From: SAR86 cluster bacterium SAR86B
GTDB lineage: Bacteria; Pseudomonadota; Gammaproteobacteria; Magnimaribacterales; Magnimaribacteraceae
Assembly (NCBI GenBank): GCA_905182235.1
Contig: CAJJAM010000018.1
Coordinates: 1-37,261 of the forward strand
Direction: 5' to 3'
Length of the DNA stretch: 37,261 nt
Below are positions 9,205 through 17,994 of this stretch, piece after piece. Under the pieces are notes generated by a model. The model was not told where the DNA came from. It was given only the letters and a program-made list of their open reading frames with translations, and made no database searches. The stretch's first letter is position 1; every line of letters starts with the position of its first letter. The position numbers were made by a program, and so were the translations under genes.

Positions 9205-9585
9205 ATGCTTTTTAGAGCTCTCATAACAAGTCTTATAATCTCGATAGTCTATGTTTTGGCTACAACATATCTGATTGGTGGAGCTAACAATACTGCGCTG
9301 TGGTATGTATTCATATACTGGTCTCTAGGCTTTTTATCTATATTAGGATTTATCTACGGAAGAAAGATCAAAAGAAACTTTAGAGGAGAAACTGGAACTA
9401 TAAAGTGGTTTGATCCAAGTAAGGGGTATGGGTTTCTTATAAGAGATAAAGGTGGCGATTTGTTTGTTCATCTTAGAGCGGTTCAACCTTCAGACAGAAG
9501 AAAGCTAAAAGAAAATACCAAGGTTAGATTTTCTGTCGAGGATTCTGAAAAAGGTCCCCAAGCTGAAAATATCAGAATTATTTAA
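9205..9585 (+). CDS. Membrane-anchored cold-shock-domain protein
   Basis: A 126-residue protein with two parts. Residues about 5-24 and 33-51 are strongly hydrophobic and should form a two-helix membrane hairpin. Residues 61-126 form a complete cold-shock domain: GTIKWF (64-69), RNP1 as KGYGF (73-77), RNP2 as LFVH (86-89), then a basic loop and the final KGPQAENI strand. The basic stretch after the second helix (GRKIKRNFR) suggests that the CSD faces the cytoplasm, where it could bind single-stranded RNA or DNA at the membrane. Known CSD/DUF1294 proteins have the CSD first and the membrane part last; here the order is reversed. AAGGAAG precedes the ATG. It stands alone, and its stop is 2 bases from the convergent gene's stop. 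Confidence 0.88.
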   Translation: MLFRALITSLIISIVYVLATTYLIGGANNTALWYVFIYWSLGFLSILGFIYGRKIKRNFRGETGTIKWFDPSKGYGFLIRDKGGDLFVHLRAVQPSDRRKLKENTKVRFSVEDSEKGPQAENIRII

Positions 9586-9587
9586 GA

Positions 9588-10784
9588 CTAGAATATTCTT
9601 TCAATAAACCAAAAAGACCCCAAAGAAGCTAAGAATACAGCTGTTAATGGTTCTAGGTTTAAAGTTCTCATGATTTGAATATTTCTAACCCTTGAGGCCA
9701 CTAAAAGAAATAATAAAACTATTGCTATCTGCCCTGCCTCTACTCCCAAGTTAAAACCCAGTAAAGCCGACACTATTCTATCTTCTGGCAAGCCTACTTC
9801 TGATAGAGTGCCTGCAAATCCAAAGCCGTGCACTAGACCAAACAAGGTTGTTACTGCTAAAGATAAATTAGAATTTCTTAAGCTATTACTTAAATTAAAG
9901 TATGAAACTGTAAAGAGCATTATCCCAAATAGCCCTATAAGATAAGAATCGATACCAAAAAAGTTATAAAAGATGAGGAATGGTATTGATATAAAGAAAA
10001 ATATTTTTGAATAATTTACATATTGATTGGTTTCCTTTGCTAAAAATTCTAGTGCAATTAATAATATAGAATATCCAATTAATGACTCTACAAAGCTTGT
10101 AGAGGGACTTACAAAATTCATCACTCCCAAAGCTAAAGTTAAACTATGTCCTAAGGTAAAACCTGTGATCGCAATTGCCAATAGTCGTTTTCTTCTATTA
10201 AGTAGAATAATTCCTAGAAGGAAGGCTATATGGTCATAACCTGTGGAGATGTGTTTTATACCTAAAAGAAAATAATCCCATATTGAACCTTCATCTTCAT
10301 TTTTCTTATCTGAATCTAGACCACCCTCCTCCCAAGTTCTAGACTGGCTAGTAAATAGCTTCTCCGGATAAGATTCACCATCTATCTTGAAAGTAGAAAT
10401 ATGAGCATGTGTCGGGTCTAAATCAAAAAATGCGTTATTCTTTAATTTAACAGTTTCGCCTTTACACTTTTCACTCCAACTCAAACGGGTGTAACCGGTT
10501 GAATTGGAAGTGAAGATTCTGGGTATTTGCTTAAATTCGCATTCAGAATCTATATAAAAATTCTCTTTTACATGATTTGAAACTTCTTGCTCCCAATTAC
10601 TGCTAAGAGGCCATTGCATTTTAGATAAAACAGAAAGCTGAATAGAGAAAACCGTCTCTACTTCAAAACTGTTGTCGTAGTGATTAATTAACACCTTGGA
10701 GTAAGATTCGCTTCTTTGATGGGCGACTATAGAGCTTGATAAGAAAATTAAGAGTAAGAGATAAAGTCTTGATCTTTTATACAT
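9588..10784 (-). CDS. HupE/UreJ-family membrane protein with N-terminal extracytoplasmic domain
   Basis: A 398-residue protein with a signal peptide (about 1-21, ending SSSIVA before HQ), an extracytoplasmic beta-rich domain (about 22-165), and a C-terminal multi-helix membrane domain (about 175-398). The membrane part carries the HupE/UreJ_2 signature HISTGYDHIAFLLG and the following GFTLGHSLTLAL, with conserved His/Asp residues. HupE and UreJ relatives are implicated in nickel or cobalt movement, but the two-domain HupE/UreJ_2 proteins have no established substrate. It follows the parvulin gene by 3 bases and ends the tas-elaA-parvulin-HupE group. No hydrogenase or urease gene is in the window, so a nickel role is not supported by context. 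Confidence 0.85.
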   Translation of the reverse strand: MYKRSRLYLLLLIFLSSSIVAHQRSESYSKVLINHYDNSFEVETVFSIQLSVLSKMQWPLSSNWEQEVSNHVKENFYIDSECEFKQIPRIFTSNSTGYTRLSWSEKCKGETVKLKNNAFFDLDPTHAHISTFKIDGESYPEKLFTSQSRTWEEGGLDSDKKNEDEGSIWDYFLLGIKHISTGYDHIAFLLGIILLNRRKRLLAIAITGFTLGHSLTLALGVMNFVSPSTSFVESLIGYSILLIALEFLAKETNQYVNYSKIFFFISIPFLIFYNFFGIDSYLIGLFGIMLFTVSYFNLSNSLRNSNLSLAVTTLFGLVHGFGFAGTLSEVGLPEDRIVSALLGFNLGVEAGQIAIVLLFLLVASRVRNIQIMRTLNLEPLTAVFLASLGSFWFIERIF

Positions 10785-10787
10785 TCT

Positions 10788-11651
10788 TTACACATCTAAA
10801 TTTCTAGAAATATCGTACCAACTCTTTAAATCTTCTAAATAATTTCTTAAGGATTGGTCATCTCTTCGCTTTTTAAATTCTGAAATTACTTGGTTCTTTA
10901 TATCTGATAACTCTGGTGGTTTTGAATTTTCTTTATCCACTAAATAAATAATCTTATAACCTCCGGACACTCTTTTAGGGGTGGTAAATTCGCCTGGCTC
11001 TAATTTCCCTGCTATCAACATCAATGAAGGTCCTAAATACTCTCTGACTTTTGATAAAGTCATTAGCGTATCAGGAACCTGTAAGGCCGTTTGTGTTCCC
11101 AAAAATGCAGCTTCGTCATAAGTACCTCCAGAAAGTAACGTATCAAATGCCTGTGTCGCTTTCTGAAAAGAAGCAACACTTCCATCTTCTTGATCTTGGA
11201 AATAGATTTGCTTTACTCGCAGCCTGTTCGCATTTGTAAAGAAACCTATATTTTTAGTAAAAAATTTATTTAGTTCTACTTCTGAAATCTCCACCATGTC
11301 GTTATCAGAAATAATTTGATTAATCATTTGCTGGACAACGGTACCTCGTGCCATGGGGTTAGTTCTTAGCATGCCCATGTCCAGAGCTCTCTTTATAAGT
11401 AATTCTTCTTCGATCATTCTTTCTAAGACAAATTCTTTATCTTTTTGAGTTAATGGTGAACGTTTGTCGGATCTTAAACCTTCTAATTGAAGGAGATATT
11501 TCTCTTTGGTTATCTTAGCTCCCTCAATATTTGCTACCCAACCTCCCGCGGTTTCAAAATTTACTCTCTTAATAAGGGAGATAGATGCTAGGGAAATTCC
11601 AATAAAAATTCCTAAGACTAGGATGATATTTATAAAATTTTTATTACTCAT
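10788..11651 (-). CDS. Membrane-anchored parvulin-type peptidyl-prolyl isomerase (PpiC/SurA-like)
   Basis: A 287-residue protein with an uncleaved-looking N-terminal membrane anchor (about 7-27), then a SurA/PpiD-like helical chaperone region (about 35-125, with ITKEKYLLQLEGL and the EEELLIKRALDMG helix), and a divergent parvulin domain (about 128-235, with LRVKQIYFQ at its start and GEFTTPKRVSGGYKIIYLVD near its end). It should act in the periplasm, folding exported proteins. Catalytic parvulin residues are not clearly conserved by eye, so chaperone activity may dominate. Its ATG lies inside the elaA 3' end (8-base overlap), and the HupE/UreJ-like gene follows after 3 bases, hinting that the HupE-like protein may be its client or partner (inference). 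Confidence 0.82.
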   Translation of the reverse strand: MSNKNFINIILVLGIFIGISLASISLIKRVNFETAGGWVANIEGAKITKEKYLLQLEGLRSDKRSPLTQKDKEFVLERMIEEELLIKRALDMGMLRTNPMARGTVVQQMINQIISDNDMVEISEVELNKFFTKNIGFFTNANRLRVKQIYFQDQEDGSVASFQKATQAFDTLLSGGTYDEAAFLGTQTALQVPDTLMTLSKVREYLGPSLMLIAGKLEPGEFTTPKRVSGGYKIIYLVDKENSKPPELSDIKNQVISEFKKRRDDQSLRNYLEDLKSWYDISRNLDV

Positions 11652-12126
11652 TTGAAATCATTTCTATATGAGGTATTCCGTCTTCAATGTATGGATCCCC
11701 ACATTTTGTAAAGCCGTGTTCATTATAAAATGCTTCTAAATGCTCTTGAGCTGATAAAGTTATCAACATTGATGGGAAAATATTTTTACTCTTCTTCATT
11801 CCTTCCTCTACTAAATAATGACCCAAACCCAGACCTCTGTATTTTTCATGCACCAGGATTCTACCAAGAGAAGCATGCAAATTTTTTACTCCAGGAGCTA
11901 CAAGTCTTTCATAAGCTACCAAATCATTATTAGAAGTACCTAAAAAATGTAAAGCTTCTTTATCTAAACCATCAACGTCTAGATACCAAGATTGTTGTTC
12001 TACCGAAAAAATCTCTTGTCTAAATTTTAGGATTTCGTAGAGCTCGTCTTTTCTTAACTCAGAATATGACTTCCAAATCCAAGATATGTCTTCAGCAGTC
12101 ACTCTTAAGGGCAAAGATTGGGGCAC
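11644..12126 (-). CDS. elaA: ElaA-family GNAT N-acetyltransferase
   Basis: A GNAT-fold acetyltransferase of the ElaA type; the substrate of E. coli ElaA is not established. Recognisable features are the family N-terminus ending in FRQEIFSVEQQSWYLDVDG (about 35-53), the acetyl-CoA loop LGRILVHEKYRGLGLGHYLV (about 87-106, the R-x-x-G-x-G/A type), and the C-terminal FYNEHGFTKCG strand. The extent given starts at a GTG (12126) that overlaps the tas 3' end by 22 bases. An in-frame GTG at 12102, two bases after the tas stop, would give a length closer to E. coli ElaA and is perhaps the true start; neither has a clear Shine-Dalgarno. The 3' end overlaps the parvulin gene by 8 bases. Confidence 0.85.
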   Translation of the reverse strand: MPQSLPLRVTAEDISWIWKSYSELRKDELYEILKFRQEIFSVEQQSWYLDVDGLDKEALHFLGTSNNDLVAYERLVAPGVKNLHASLGRILVHEKYRGLGLGHYLVEEGMKKSKNIFPSMLITLSAQEHLEAFYNEHGFTKCGDPYIEDGIPHIEMISNE

Positions 12127-13145
12127 TCTCTGTGTATTGAATCAACGGCCTTAAAGTCTTCTTCGCTTAAAATTATATCTGCGCTTCCAACAGCCAGCTT
12201 TAATTGTTCCATTGTTGTTGCTCCTATAATATTTGAAGTGACAAATTCTTTAGAATTCACAAATGCATTAGCAAAAACTGAAGGGTCCATTCCTATCTCA
12301 TTAGCATAAGATACGTATGATTTTATTGCCTCATTTGCTCCTGGAACTTCGTATCTATCTCCTCTTTTAAATAAAGCTGTTCTGGAACCTTCAGGTCTGG
12401 CTCCATCTATATATTTACCTGATAAATACCCTTGAGCTATAGGGGAATATGCTAGAAGGCCAACCTCAGACTGATAATAGAATTCAGAAAGAGCGTCTTC
12501 ATATGTTCTATTTAAAAAATTGTAAGCATTCTGAACGGATGCTACTCTTGGTAGATCTTCTTTCTCTGAATACTTAAGAAACTCCGACAAACCCCATGAA
12601 GTCTCGTTAGATAAACCCACATGCCTTACCTTTCCACTTTTAACTAAATCTCCCAAGACCTCTAAGGTCTCTGATATGGCTATACTTTCTGCTTCAATAT
12701 GTTTGTAACCTATTCCGCCTGAACCGAACATCGCTATACGCCTATCTGGCCAATGCAGCTGGTATAAGTCTACATAATCAGTTTGTAACCTCTTTAAGCT
12801 ATTGTTTAACGCTTCTTCTATATTGGACCTATCTAATCTTGTCTCTCCGCCCCTGAACCAATTCATTGGACTCCTGCCAGCAACTTTTGTGGCAAGAATA
12901 ATCTTTTCTCTGTTTGAATTCTTTTTAAACCAAGTCCCAATAATCTCCTCAGTTCTTCCTTGAGTGTCTGGCATAGGAGGAATTGGGTATAATTCTGCTG
13001 TATCAAAGAAATTGACACCTTTTTCAAACGCGTAATCCATTTGCTCGTGACCTTCTTCTTCTGTGTTTTGTTGGCCCCAGGTCATGGTTCCTAAGCAAAT
13101 TAAACTTACATCTAAATCTGTTCTACCTAATTTTCTGTACTCCAC
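12105..13145 (-). CDS. tas: Tas-like NADP-dependent aldo/keto reductase
   Basis: A 346-residue protein, the same length as E. coli Tas and similar along its whole length: LGTMTWGQQNTEEE (about 18-31), the catalytic-region FFDTAELYPIPPMPDTQGRTE (Asp48/Tyr52-type residues), KRLQTDYVDLYQLHWPDR, VGLSNETSWG and the C-terminal NIIGATTMEQL that contacts NADP(H). It is a cytosolic AKR with a TIM barrel; the physiological substrate is unknown, and E. coli Tas was found as a multicopy suppressor of tyrosine auxotrophy. The start is GTG, supported by GGAG seven bases upstream. It heads the tas-elaA-parvulin-HupE group and is divergent from the glutathione peroxidase gene. Confidence 0.92.
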   Translation of the reverse strand: MEYRKLGRTDLDVSLICLGTMTWGQQNTEEEGHEQMDYAFEKGVNFFDTAELYPIPPMPDTQGRTEEIIGTWFKKNSNREKIILATKVAGRSPMNWFRGGETRLDRSNIEEALNNSLKRLQTDYVDLYQLHWPDRRIAMFGSGGIGYKHIEAESIAISETLEVLGDLVKSGKVRHVGLSNETSWGLSEFLKYSEKEDLPRVASVQNAYNFLNRTYEDALSEFYYQSEVGLLAYSPIAQGYLSGKYIDGARPEGSRTALFKRGDRYEVPGANEAIKSYVSYANEIGMDPSVFANAFVNSKEFVTSNIIGATTMEQLKLAVGSADIILSEEDFKAVDSIHRECPNLCP

Positions 13146-13176
13146 TCAATTACTCCATCTAATTTATTAAAAGCAC

Positions 13177-13182
13177 TATAAT
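13177..13182 (+). promoter_or_regulatory. Possible -10 element for glutathione peroxidase gene
   Basis: A perfect TATAAT lies in the 61-base divergent gap between tas and the peroxidase gene, 24 bases before the peroxidase ATG. No good -35 hexamer is found 16-18 bases upstream (the sequence there is TCCATC-like), so an activator may be needed, or the match may be chance. Confidence 0.35.
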
Positions 13183-13206
13183 AGCGAAATAAAATTTAAG
13201 AAAGCT

Positions 13207-13704
13207 ATGACAGAAATAAAAGATAATATTTATAACCACTCATGCAATGACAATGCAGGGAATCTGCAGAATCTTTCTGCCTTTGAAGGTCGAACTTTGC
13301 TAATTGTTAATACTGCAAGTAAATGTGGATTTACTCCTCAATATAACGGACTTCAAGAACTTCAAGAAAAATTTAAGGACTCTGGTTTTTCAGTTTTAGC
13401 CTTTCCTTGCAACCAGTTCGGCGGCCAAGAGCCTGGATCTTCTGAAGAAATTCAAGAATTCTGCACACTAAATTATGGAATAAATTTTCCAATTTTTGAA
13501 AAAGTCGATGTCAAAGGCGAGGATGCCCATCCTTTATTCAAATACCTTACTTCTGAGAAGAAGGGGTTGCTGGGATCAGAATCTATAAAATGGAATTTCA
13601 CTAAATTTCTAATTAATAAAAAGGGAAAGCCTATTGCTAGGTTTGCTCCAAATACTACGCCAGAAAAAATCTCTAAAGAAATAGAGACCCTGCTTAACAG
13701 CTAA
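13207..13704 (+). CDS. Glutathione peroxidase (Cys type, BtuE-like)
   Basis: A 165-residue thioredoxin-fold peroxidase that reduces hydrogen peroxide and organic hydroperoxides, with thioredoxin or glutathione as reductant. The peroxidatic residue is Cys40 in NTASKCGFTPQY, not selenocysteine. The second signature, LAFPCNQFGGQEPG (about 70-83), holds the conserved Gln, and WNFTKFLI (about 138-145) supplies the catalytic Trp/Asn. The bacterial homologue BtuE prefers thioredoxin, which seems likely here, but the sequence alone does not settle it. No signal peptide is seen, so it is cytoplasmic. Monocistronic; its stop is 3 bases from the convergent rimI stop, with a small inverted repeat across the junction. 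Confidence 0.93.
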   Translation: MTEIKDNIYNHSCNDNAGNLQNLSAFEGRTLLIVNTASKCGFTPQYNGLQELQEKFKDSGFSVLAFPCNQFGGQEPGSSEEIQEFCTLNYGINFPIFEKVDVKGEDAHPLFKYLTSEKKGLLGSESIKWNFTKFLINKKGKPIARFAPNTTPEKISKEIETLLNS

Positions 13705-13707
13705 CTG

Positions 13708-14211
13708 TTAGTTATTAAAAAATCTATTCTTCCAATCTTTCTTTAGGCTCTTAGACATCAACAATGCATCTTCTTGTCCTTCTGGGAGCCGATAATAATC
13801 TTTGCGAACTCCTATTTGCTTAAACCCAAAGTCTAAATAGAGACTTGTTGCAGCTGCATTTGAAACTCTTACTTCTAAGAATATTTGGTCACTTCCCATG
13901 GCTTCTGAAGCATAAATAATTTTTTCTAATAAATCTGTACCAAAGCCCTGCCTTCTTTTACTAGAACTAACTCCTATATTAAGTAAATGAGCTTCATCCA
14001 ATGCTATTGATTGTATGGCGAAACCAGAAACTCCATCTGAGTGAGTTTGAATAAGACAATAATAGCCTCTTCTTAAACAATCTATAAAATTCTGTTCCGT
14101 CCAAGGAAATGGGTTTGATAATGTTTCTATCTCAAGAACTGCTTCTAAATCAGACTCAGTCATATACCGATAATCCAATTGATCCTTAAGTTTATTTTCT
14201 TCAATAGCCAT
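13708..14211 (-). CDS. rimI: Ribosomal protein S18-alanine N-acetyltransferase RimI
   Basis: A 167-residue GNAT enzyme that acetylates the N-terminal Ala of ribosomal protein S18. The RimI pattern is clear: MTESDLEAVLEIE near the start, SNPFPWTEQNFIDCL (about 31-45), the strand DEAHLLNIGVSSSKRRQGFGTDLL with the acetyl-CoA binding R/Q-x-x-G-x-G motif, LEVRVSNAAATSLYLDFGFKQIG, and DYYRLPEGQEDALLM at the C-terminus. It is about 18 residues longer at the N-terminus than E. coli RimI; an internal Met at residue 17 is an alternative start. It lies 3 bases after holD, the conserved holD-rimI pair. Confidence 0.93.
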   Translation of the reverse strand: MAIEENKLKDQLDYRYMTESDLEAVLEIETLSNPFPWTEQNFIDCLRRGYYCLIQTHSDGVSGFAIQSIALDEAHLLNIGVSSSKRRQGFGTDLLEKIIYASEAMGSDQIFLEVRVSNAAATSLYLDFGFKQIGVRKDYYRLPEGQEDALLMSKSLKKDWKNRFFNN

Positions 14212-14214
14212 ACA

Positions 14215-14622
14215 TCAGTCTTTTATCGATAACCATAAATCTTTTTTAGATTGGGAATTACTGAATAAATGTTCACAGGAGTCTAAAAAAATAAAAACAG
14301 CATCTGGAAATTCTTTTTCTAAAAAATCTTTGTTAAAACTCTCTCCAAAATAAATTATCTTTTTTATTGGTTCGCCTTGTGGGACAAAGTCTAAAAACTT
14401 ATAAGTTTCATTAGTGTGAAGAGCTTTAGCAACAGACGACATAAACCTTTCAATATACGCAAAGGGTGCATCAAGAGAAATTGGATTAGAAAAACAGAAA
14501 AGAATTGATTGAATAACTATAAAATAATCCTTAGTTTCTTTTACATCAGGGCCTTCTGAAGATTTCTTTTCCCAGAATTGAAACCCTAAAAGTTCTAATT
14601 TTTCTACAGTTGTTAAACTCAT
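14215..14622 (-). CDS. holD: Probable DNA polymerase III psi subunit (divergent)
   Basis: A 135-residue protein I assign to HolD from three lines. First, it sits immediately upstream of rimI (3-base gap), the position of holD in gammaproteobacteria. Second, the length matches E. coli psi (137). Third, the ends resemble psi: an N-terminal LELLGFQFWEKK (E. coli has LQQLGITQW), and a C-terminal leucine-rich helix ending SKKDLWLSIKD, like the E. coli ending with ALWQQI. Psi bridges chi to the tau/gamma clamp loader; chi (holC) is also in this window. The middle of the protein is poorly conserved, and I recognise no motif there. No strong ribosome-binding site precedes the ATG. Confidence 0.65.
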   Translation of the reverse strand: MSLTTVEKLELLGFQFWEKKSSEGPDVKETKDYFIVIQSILFCFSNPISLDAPFAYIERFMSSVAKALHTNETYKFLDFVPQGEPIKKIIYFGESFNKDFLEKEFPDAVFIFLDSCEHLFSNSQSKKDLWLSIKD

Positions 14623-14660
14623 TTGTAATGAATTCTACTTTAACTGATTAAACTCTCAAC

Positions 14661-14689
14661 TTGACCGGCTATTGAGGCATATATATCCT
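14661..14689 (+). promoter_or_regulatory. Predicted sigma-70 promoter of the leuA leader
   Basis: TTGACC (14661-14666, five of six matches to TTGACA) is followed after exactly 17 bases by TATCCT (14684-14689, four of six matches to TATAAT). The expected transcription start, six to eight bases after the -10, is at about 14695-14697, on or next to the ATG of the leader peptide. This would make the leader reading frame leaderless, which agrees with the absence of a usable Shine-Dalgarno (the only GAGG, 14674-14677, is 19 bases from the ATG). Prediction only; no start-site data. Confidence 0.55.
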
Positions 14690-14696
14690 AGTATCA

Positions 14697-14765
14697 ATGA
14701 CCTTAGTCACGACCATAATATTAAGTTTACGACTTACTGACCCGGTCCTTGTTGTACAAGGATAG
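14697..14765 (+). CDS. Branched-chain-rich leader peptide of leuA (attenuator peptide)
   Basis: A 22-codon reading frame from ATG to TAG, 80 bases before leuA. By codon it has Leu at 3, 9, 11, 13 and 18, Val at 4, 17, 19 and 20, and Ile at 7 and 8, so 11 of 22 residues are branched-chain amino acids; four more are Thr (2, 5, 6, 14). Codons 17-20 read Val-Leu-Val-Val and fall in the 5' arm of a strong hairpin; the TAG falls in its 3' side. This is the layout of enterobacterial leu, ilv and thr leader peptides, where the ribosome stalls when charged tRNA is short. The peptide is unlikely to have a job of its own. It is new to me as a sequence; the amino-acid composition and position are the evidence. 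Confidence 0.72.
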   Translation: MTLVTTIILSLRLTDPVLVVQG

Positions 14766-14770
14766 CCGGG
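14741..14770 (+). promoter_or_regulatory. Attenuator-type hairpin overlapping the leader-peptide stop
   Basis: CCCGG (14741-14745) pairs with CCGGG (14766-14770), and TCCTTG (14746-14751) with CAAGGA (14757-14762), around a five-base loop; the three unpaired bases in the 3' side are exactly the leader TAG stop (14763-14765). With 11 base pairs, this is the strongest local stem in the leader. The 5' arm holds the Val-Leu-Val control codons, as in the 1:2 pause hairpin of classic attenuators. It is followed by pyrimidine-rich sequence but no run of T, so it does not look like an intrinsic terminator itself. Confidence 0.65.
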
Positions 14771-14782
14771 CTTATCTCTATC

Positions 14783-14801
14783 TGTTTAGCAACCCTAAAC
14801 A
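14783..14801 (+). promoter_or_regulatory. Second hairpin in the leuA leader
   Basis: TGTTTAG (14783-14789) can pair with CTAAACA (14795-14801) around CAACC, giving a seven-base-pair, mostly A-U stem. It may be part of an alternative fold with the upstream hairpin; GGATAG (14760-14765) could also pair with CTATCT (14778-14783), linking the two. No T-run follows. Weak evidence by itself. Confidence 0.35.
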
Positions 14802-14827
14802 TCATAACTGAATCACTAATATGGTAA

Positions 14828-16528
<1,701 letters not shown>

Positions 16529-16584
16529 GTTAAATCTTTAGTATAGTTCCTGTCGCTTAAAATTTTTTTAGCTTGGGAAGTTAT

Positions 16585-17994
16585 ATGGAAAGTGCAAAAC
16601 CGGTTAATCGAAATACGATATTATCTTATGGAGGACTTGCCACTCCTCTAGCAATGATTGGCTATCCAATAGCTATCTGGCTTATCCCATTCTATTCTGA
16701 AGTAGTCGGGATTGAGCTTCAAGTTATAGCAACTATTCTATTGATCGCTAGATTTACAGATGTTATTACTGATCCTATATTGGGGCAACTTGGTGATTCA
16801 ACAAAAACCTCTATAGGTAGAAGAAAACCTTGGATTATTCTAGGTGTGCCTTTGATGATGCTGGCAATCTATAAATTATTTATACCAGGCGCAGAAGTCA
16901 CCCAGTTGTATTTTGTTTTATGGATGATGTTGATGTATTTAGGGTCCACAATAATAGGAGTCCCTTATGGAGCTTGGGGAGCCGAAATATCTCAAGATTA
17001 TCATCAGAGATCAAGAATAGTCAGTGGCAGAGAAGGCTGGACTCTTATTGGTCTTTTAATTTCTGCCTTGATACCTCTTGCTATTGAAGTTTCTGGCAAA
17101 GGAATTAGCAATGGAGAATCTGTAAGCAGGATGTTTCAAGCAGTATTCTTATTCCAAGACTTTTCAACAACTGGAAAAATGAGAGACATACTTGCCTACA
17201 TGGGCTTGGGAATTATTATGCTACTTCCTATCTTTGCAGCCATAGCAATTTGGAAAGTTCCTGATCCTATGCCTACGGTTGAAAAAAAGATACCTTTAGG
17301 AGAAGGTTTAAAATTTGCAGCTCAAAACCCTCTTTTGGTAAGGATACTCTTGATAATATTCCTTGTTATAGCAGGAGAGTCATTTAGAAATACATTATCT
17401 TTATGGTTCGTTAGAGACATTATTGGTATAGAAACTGTTGGTGCATCCTATGCAAGATATTTTATTGCTGGATTTATCGCCATCCCTTTCTGGTTATGGC
17501 TTGGAAAAACTATTGGCAAGCACAGAGCTTTCTGTGTGACACTAATTGGAACGGGGTCGGTAAGTTTTATGTGTTTCTTTCTTGAATACGGCGACACTAA
17601 AGCATTTCATATTCTTTTCTTACTTAAAGGGGCATGTTTCGGGGGACTCCAATTTCTTCCGGCTTCTATGCTTGCAGATGTCGTAGACTTAGATTCTTTG
17701 AAAACCGGAGGGCGAAGAGCGGGAACCTTTTTTGCATTAAATGGGATGATAGCAAAAGTCTCTTCAATGATTGCTGTGTGGGCAGCAGCTATGCTAATAG
17801 CTGCATTTGGATTTACTCCAGGAGTTGAAAATAGTGATTCAGCCATGCTGGCTTTAAGAGTATTTTACTGTCTTGGATGTGCTGCATTTTTCCTACCGGC
17901 TCTTTTCCTAACTTGGACTTACCCCTTAACAAAAGAAAAACATGAAGAGTTAAGAATGGAACTGGAGAATCAAAAAGATCAAAATACTATTTAA
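16585..17994 (+). CDS. GPH-family (MelB-like) sugar:cation symporter of the MFS
   Basis: A 469-residue, 12-helix inner-membrane transporter. Family marks are ARFTDVITDPILGQLGDST (about 48-66, with the cation-site Asp residues seen in MelB-type proteins) and the loop GRRKPWIILG (about 72-81), then ASMLADVVDLDSLKTGGRRAGTFFA in the second half. The likely substrates are glycosides, but members also carry other organic compounds, so the substrate is open. I chose the ATG at 16585, with GGAAG (16576-16580) just upstream, over an in-frame TTG at 16573 that would place this site inside the gene. A weak promoter (TTGTCT 16517-16522, 19 bases, TATAGT 16542-16547) may serve it. Its 3' end overlaps the convergent crotonase gene by 8 bases. 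Confidence 0.88.
   Translation: MESAKPVNRNTILSYGGLATPLAMIGYPIAIWLIPFYSEVVGIELQVIATILLIARFTDVITDPILGQLGDSTKTSIGRRKPWIILGVPLMMLAIYKLFIPGAEVTQLYFVLWMMLMYLGSTIIGVPYGAWGAEISQDYHQRSRIVSGREGWTLIGLLISALIPLAIEVSGKGISNGESVSRMFQAVFLFQDFSTTGKMRDILAYMGLGIIMLLPIFAAIAIWKVPDPMPTVEKKIPLGEGLKFAAQNPLLVRILLIIFLVIAGESFRNTLSLWFVRDIIGIETVGASYARYFIAGFIAIPFWLWLGKTIGKHRAFCVTLIGTGSVSFMCFFLEYGDTKAFHILFLLKGACFGGLQFLPASMLADVVDLDSLKTGGRRAGTFFALNGMIAKVSSMIAVWAAAMLIAAFGFTPGVENSDSAMLALRVFYCLGCAAFFLPALFLTWTYPLTKEKHEELRMELENQKDQNTI

Noticed and set aside
13695-13710. Inverted repeat TAACAG/CTGTTA between the convergent glutathione peroxidase and rimI stops
   Set aside because: The stem has only six pairs, and neither strand has a T-run after it, so I do not call a bidirectional terminator.
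16573-16584. TTG start four codons upstream for the GPH transporter
   Set aside because: It would place the only good ribosome-binding site inside the gene; the ATG at 16585 is better.
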